Shown in pieces: positions 60,386 to 64,000 of a stretch of DNA of 64,000 bases. The stretch's first letter is position 1. Each line of letters starts with the position of its first letter. Below the pieces are notes generated by a model. The model was not told where the DNA came from. It searched no databases and saw nothing but the letters and a program-made list of their open reading frames with translations. Origin of the DNA: Sphingomonas sp. PP-CE-3A-406 (GTDB lineage: Bacteria > Pseudomonadota > Alphaproteobacteria > Sphingomonadales > Sphingomonadaceae). Both the position numbers and the translations under genes were made by a program. The DNA lies in assembly GCF_003688625.1 (NCBI RefSeq), contig NZ_RCWY01000003.1, positions 310,001 through 374,000 on the forward strand, in the 5' to 3' direction.

Positions 60386-62047
60386 TCAGATCTTCCAGTG
60401 CTTCCGGATGAAGGCGTCCAGGGTTTCGCAGCGTACGGTCACCGCGGCCTTGTCCCATTTGAGACCGGCATTGATCTCGCGGCCGATCGCTGCCGTGCCA
60501 CGCAATCCGCACTCGACGTAGGTGTCAGCTTTTTCGTTGGGAGCGCGACCGCCAAGGGACGAGTTCACGCCGGGCGGTAGCATGGTCAGGTTTCCAAGGT
60601 TATGCAGATAGCCGACCTCGGTGTGCTGTGGCTTCACATGCTCGATCGATTTTGCCGGGTCGGTTGCCCAGATTTTGTTCCACTCGGACGCGTTGATAGA
60701 GCCTCCGGCTTTCGCGGCGAGATACTCTTCATAGCGGCAGAAAACATAACGGGTGTCTTCGCGGCGCCAGTACCACTCGTCCCAATAGCTCTTGAGCGAC
60801 ATGCGCTCCTCGAGGTCAAAATCCTCGCCAAGGGCATCGATGGCCTTGCCAGCCGCCTTGGCATCAAGCCCGGCGGCAATCGCGTGCCCGAGATGGGTAT
60901 ATTCCCGATTATAGGAACGGGCGTCCAAGCGCCCGATCCCAAACAGGCGGAACGAGGAGCGCTCCCACCGTTCAAGTAGATCTGCGGTCGTAGCCGCGTC
61001 AAGATTGCGCGCCATGATCGCAACCGCCACGAACCGGGCCTGCAACACTTTCGCCGGCGCCCGGCGTCTGTTGTCACTATGAAGCTCGTGGACGTACCTG
61101 TTTATCGCCTCCAACTTCCGAGCAGCCGCGATGATCGGCTTCAGGGCCTGACCGCCCGCCTGAAGGATCTCGCGCGCCGCTTCCTCCTGGGGTAAAACCT
61201 TATTGGGCGCCTTTTCACGGGCGAAAGTACCGGCGAACTGCAACGCCTCGTCGGCGTGATCCGCAACAGTCCCGATGGTCCGGTAAATGGTCTGCCAGAT
61301 GACATGCATCTCCGCGAGTCCCGGCTCTCGCGTGCCGGCGGGGACATGTTCGTAGATCGAGGCCATAAGCTGGCTTTTCAGCTTGTCGATCCACTTCACG
61401 TCGAGCCCGCGACTGTTGAGGACCTCGAACACCCGGTAAACGAGGGACTCGTCGGCCACCTCATGCAGGATCATCGACATCCGGTTGCGGACCGTCGACA
61501 AAAGGCCGACCAACCCGCCGTCCGCGCTCCACCCGGCCACGAAGCGCTCACATTCGGTGATGGCGTCGACGACATTGCAATCAGCCGCCGTGACCACGAT
61601 AGTCTCGTCGACGCCGCCCTTTCGGATATAATCCGTGAAGACGTGGCTGCTGTCATGGTTGGTCTGCAGCAGGACGAGGCTGTGCTCGTCCCCTTTTACC
61701 AGAAGGTCCGCAAGGCCCTGCTTGGCTTTTTGTGCGGCGGCATCTTCAGCGCCCAACGCTTTCTCAATCGCCTTGAGGAGGATGACGAGCGTGGTGATAC
61801 GCTGCTGTCCGTCCACCAACTCGACGACACGAAACTCCTCCGCGCCGATACCGATTGTCTCACGGGCCAAGCCGACGACCGTCGCCATGAAATGGTCACG
61901 GCCGGACCGCTGGGCTTCCTCGATATCGCGAAAGAGATCGGCCCGCTGATGCCGACCCCAAGAGTAGGACCGTTGATAGCCAGGTATGCGAAAAAGGCGG
62001 CCTTCAAGAAGTTTAAAGACGGTAACGTGGATCGGATTGAGCTGCAT
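60386..62047 (-). CDS. GmrSD-type DUF262/DUF1524 nuclease
   Basis: 553 residues. The DUF262 (GmrS-like) domain has RIPGYQRSYSWGR (20-32) and VELVDGQQRITTLVILLKAI with the DGQQR motif at 79-83, which binds nucleotide. The C-terminal DUF1524 (GmrD-like HNH) domain has IEHVKPQH, NLGNLTMLPPGVNSSLGG and NEKADTYVECG. Both domains in one chain is the usual form of stand-alone type IV restriction enzymes that attack modified phage DNA. It is single-gene cargo next to an integrase fragment. ATG 62047. Confidence 0.88.
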   Translation of the reverse strand: MQLNPIHVTVFKLLEGRLFRIPGYQRSYSWGRHQRADLFRDIEEAQRSGRDHFMATVVGLARETIGIGAEEFRVVELVDGQQRITTLVILLKAIEKALGAEDAAAQKAKQGLADLLVKGDEHSLVLLQTNHDSSHVFTDYIRKGGVDETIVVTAADCNVVDAITECERFVAGWSADGGLVGLLSTVRNRMSMILHEVADESLVYRVFEVLNSRGLDVKWIDKLKSQLMASIYEHVPAGTREPGLAEMHVIWQTIYRTIGTVADHADEALQFAGTFAREKAPNKVLPQEEAAREILQAGGQALKPIIAAARKLEAINRYVHELHSDNRRRAPAKVLQARFVAVAIMARNLDAATTADLLERWERSSFRLFGIGRLDARSYNREYTHLGHAIAAGLDAKAAGKAIDALGEDFDLEERMSLKSYWDEWYWRREDTRYVFCRYEEYLAAKAGGSINASEWNKIWATDPAKSIEHVKPQHTEVGYLHNLGNLTMLPPGVNSSLGGRAPNEKADTYVECGLRGTAAIGREINAGLKWDKAAVTVRCETLDAFIRKHWKI

Positions 62048-62281
62048 CCAGGGAGTTTGGCGGCATCGATGCGACCTGTCTATCCCGATGGAAGGCGTGG
62101 TGTGCGAGGCTGTGCAGTGGTGGCGAGGTGCTGAATGCGTATCACGGCCGTGGATGTTGGCCTCTCGGGCCGCCTTTCATTTGCGGTCACATATTAATCG
62201 ACGCGGAGACCACGAAGCGTACGCCCTTCGGCCAGGCGGCCCATTTACTGATCAGCAATTCTTTTGGTGCTGATTAACAAG

Positions 62282-62719
62282 ATGACTCAGCTAAGAAAGA
62301 CGTACTGGCGGCGCCAGCGTGAATCCGAATGCGCGACGCTGCTAAGTGGCGGAGCGGGCGCCTCGTTTCCATGCGCGGCAGAACGCTTCGCGACGAAGCG
62401 GCTCAACCTACGCCCAACGGAGATTTGGGAAGACGCGATAGATGCGATGCGCGGTGAGCGGCGCTACGAGATTCGCCAACGTCGAAAGGGGGATCGCAGC
62501 GTTTTCGAGCGTTTAGACACGGCCAAATTCGACATATTGGTCGTCTGCGTGTGGACTATCGGGGAGGGCCAAGGCGGTGTGCATCTCAAGTTCGAGTGCA
62601 AGCTCCTGACGGCGCAAGCCATCGCAAGCGCCGGCACAGCCAAACTGAACGCGTTGTTGTCGGCTGCGCCTACACGAGTGAGCGGTAAGGCCATGCAGTT
62701 ACGCCGAAAGCACGCCTAA
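62282..62719 (+). CDS. hypothetical 145-residue protein
   Basis: Not assigned. Basic N-terminus (MTQLRKTYWRRQRESECATL), a middle with ERRYEIRQRRKGDRSVFERL, and a beta-rich part (LDTAKFDILVVCVWTIGEGQ). ATG 62282 chosen; TTG 62264 is upstream in frame. Lies between the nuclease gene and the integrase fragment. Confidence 0.5.
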   Translation: MTQLRKTYWRRQRESECATLLSGGAGASFPCAAERFATKRLNLRPTEIWEDAIDAMRGERRYEIRQRRKGDRSVFERLDTAKFDILVVCVWTIGEGQGGVHLKFECKLLTAQAIASAGTAKLNALLSAAPTRVSGKAMQLRRKHA

Positions 62720-62885
62720 TAAGCACGATCGAGCGAGTTGCTTTTCGACCAGCGAGACCCATTCCCGGTCATTCAGGACCTGTTTGCCGCTTCCTAACTT
62801 CGGCCTTTCGTTCATCTTGGTAAACCGCGGGTATTAAGCTTATGTACCCCGCAGTCGAGCGGGCGCTGCCTGTCCGCTTTCTCGA

Positions 62886-63392
62886 ATGGAGCCTAGTGCA
62901 AGGTGGAGAGCGAAGGCAATGAACGTCGACGACTATACCCTCTTGCTGTTGACGGGGTGTCGTTCGGGCGAGGTGGCCGGCCTGCAATGGGCAGACGTAA
63001 AGGGCAACCGGCTGAAGCTGCGCGATAGCAAGACTGGGCCGCGCACCGTTTGGTTGGGTGATCAGGCCCGGGCAGTGATCGCCGCCATACCCCGCCAGCG
63101 GGGCGTGGCGTGGCTGTTTTGGAACCCGGTGCTGCGCAAGCCGGTACTGCGCATCGGCAATCACTGGCCGTCGATCCGTGACAGAGCCGGGCTACCGGGG
63201 GTTCGAGTTCATGACCTTCGGCACACGTTCGCGAGTCACGCGGCGATGAATAGGGAAACGCTGCCAATGATTGGTCGCCTGCTCGGACACAACAACACGC
63301 AATCGACGTCGCGCTATGCCCACCTTGATGACAATCATGTCCTTGATGCAGCGGAACAGATCGGGGCAGCTATCGAGCGAATGATCGCCTGA
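62886..63392 (+). pseudogene. C-terminal catalytic part of a tyrosine integrase
   Basis: 168 codons. YTLLLLTGCRSGEVAGLQW holds the first catalytic Arg, VHDLRHTFASHAA the HxxR, GRLLGHNNTQSTSRYAHLDD the His and nucleophilic Tyr. The N-terminal arm-binding and core-binding domains (about 200 residues) are missing: upstream of 62886 there is no matching sequence. So this is a 5'-truncated phage-type integrase, the likely agent that once inserted DNA at tRNA-Gln. Confidence 0.85.
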
Positions 63393-63707
63393 TCCTACCG
63401 GCTACTGAGGTAAGATCGCATCGCCGATCAAACGACCGACGAAAAGGTACCGGATGGTATCAACGTAATGGCTACCGTTTGGTACCAAGAAGTATGCCGG
63501 ACCGGCTAGATCCAGATGCAGACATCTGAGCCTGGCGGCGGTTCTCTCGAGAGCGGAGCCTCGTTCAGGACAAGCTCTGTAGGAACATCGTCTAAATAAC
63601 TGGCCTTGCAGCCAGACTTTCGCCTCAACAACCGTTCCGCAACGAGCGATCTGCCCCGGCGGTAAGTGTATAGACGGATCCCCGCCGAGCTCCGCGGTTG
63701 TGATGAT
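63393..63707. other. 315-base stretch after the integrase fragment
   Basis: No gene recognised. It would be the natural place for the far attachment site of the tRNA-Gln island, but no repeat of the tRNA 3' end was found by eye. Confidence 0.4.
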
Positions 63708-64000
63708 CTACACGCCGGCCATGATCGTGCCGGCGGACCAAGCCGGCACGAACCAATTCGGATACAGCGCGGCTGACATTGCAGCGCCCGGACGCCGCAC
63801 TCGCAACCGTACCGCTAGGTCAATGGCGTCAGCGGCTGCCTTAGAGTCCTTGGCGAGGCGCGCCTGCCCTTCCAACTCGATCCGTACCCGCTCTGTAAGC
63901 GCAATCCGGCGGGGATCGCGGTGAGCCATCGGCGATAGCGCGTCGCATAGCCAATCTCGGAGCCGTACCGCATTACCCTCCTCGGCCGGCAGGAACTGGT
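63708..64000 (-). CDS. partial hypothetical protein running off the window end
   Basis: The frame is open from the window edge: QFLPAEEGNAVRLRDWLCDA, then MAHRDPRRIALTERVRIELE, KDSKAAADAIDLAVRLRVRR and a Trp/Pro-containing end. ATG 63929 is the first start in the window, but in-frame sequence before it still looks coding, so the gene probably begins beyond base 64000. No family recognised. Confidence 0.5.
   Translation of the reverse strand, partial: QFLPAEEGNAVRLRDWLCDALSPMAHRDPRRIALTERVRIELEGQARLAKDSKAAADAIDLAVRLRVRRPGAAMSAALYPNWFVPAWSAGTIMAGV

Noticed and set aside
1..64000. CRISPR array
   Set aside because: No regularly spaced identical repeats were seen; repeats present are few, dispersed palindromes.

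Overview
The window is GC-rich chromosomal DNA of an alphaproteobacterium, most likely Sphingomonas or a close sphingomonad. The lineage call rests on gene content: class I lysyl-tRNA synthetase, a YceD protein behind a ubiquinol-cytochrome c chaperone, TIGR02186 next to TauE/SafE, and paired palindromes like those common between sphingomonad genes. No search could be run, so family names come from motifs and recognised sequence patterns.

Backbone. Bases 1-6456 hold an M23 endopeptidase (5' end outside the window), a small membrane ORF between two copies of a hairpin, a HerA-type ATPase, a TIGR02186/TauE pair and the last part of a broken gene. Bases 37446-58530 hold BamE, SixA, a DinG-like helicase, LysRS, ThpR, an HDAC-fold amidohydrolase, an MFS carrier, an M19 dipeptidase, an acyltransferase, a TonB-like protein, etfAB, sucC, a PilZ protein, RlmE, a Ppx/GppA phosphatase and tRNA-Gln(CTG).

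Accessory DNA. One NfrB-like glycosyltransferase gene on the minus strand lies in three pieces (38077-37446, 22538-22381, 6456-5521). Two insertions of about 15 kb separate them, and removing both restores the reading frame. Insertion B (6457-22380) has no recognisable recombinase. It carries a LysR/TDT chimera, sulfite oxidase with an MgtC-like protein, a sigma/anti-sigma operon with a YVTN propeller and a DUF305 protein, a fluoride riboswitch with a CLC channel and a DUF190 protein, a three-gene Lamassu-like defence operon with a SIR2 effector, and an unassigned 453-residue protein. Insertion A (22534-37450) is a telescoped tailed prophage with a large serine recombinase. It keeps a lysis module (holin, endolysin, Rz/Rz1) but only fragments of HNH, terminase, tail tube and tape-measure genes. 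Its left end is a row of small cargo genes separated by copies of the element's own attachment arm, followed by a TIR-domain protein and a phage-type regulator; an acyltransferase lies further in, between the lysis and tail genes.

A third accessory stretch follows tRNA-Gln (58531-64000): a hypothetical protein, a GmrSD-type DUF262/DUF1524 nuclease, the catalytic half of a tyrosine integrase, and remnants.

The most unusual signals are the doubly interrupted gene with exact junctions, the reconstructable serine-recombinase attachment site with extra internal copies, and a 26-base hairpin that brackets small membrane-protein genes at two distant places.
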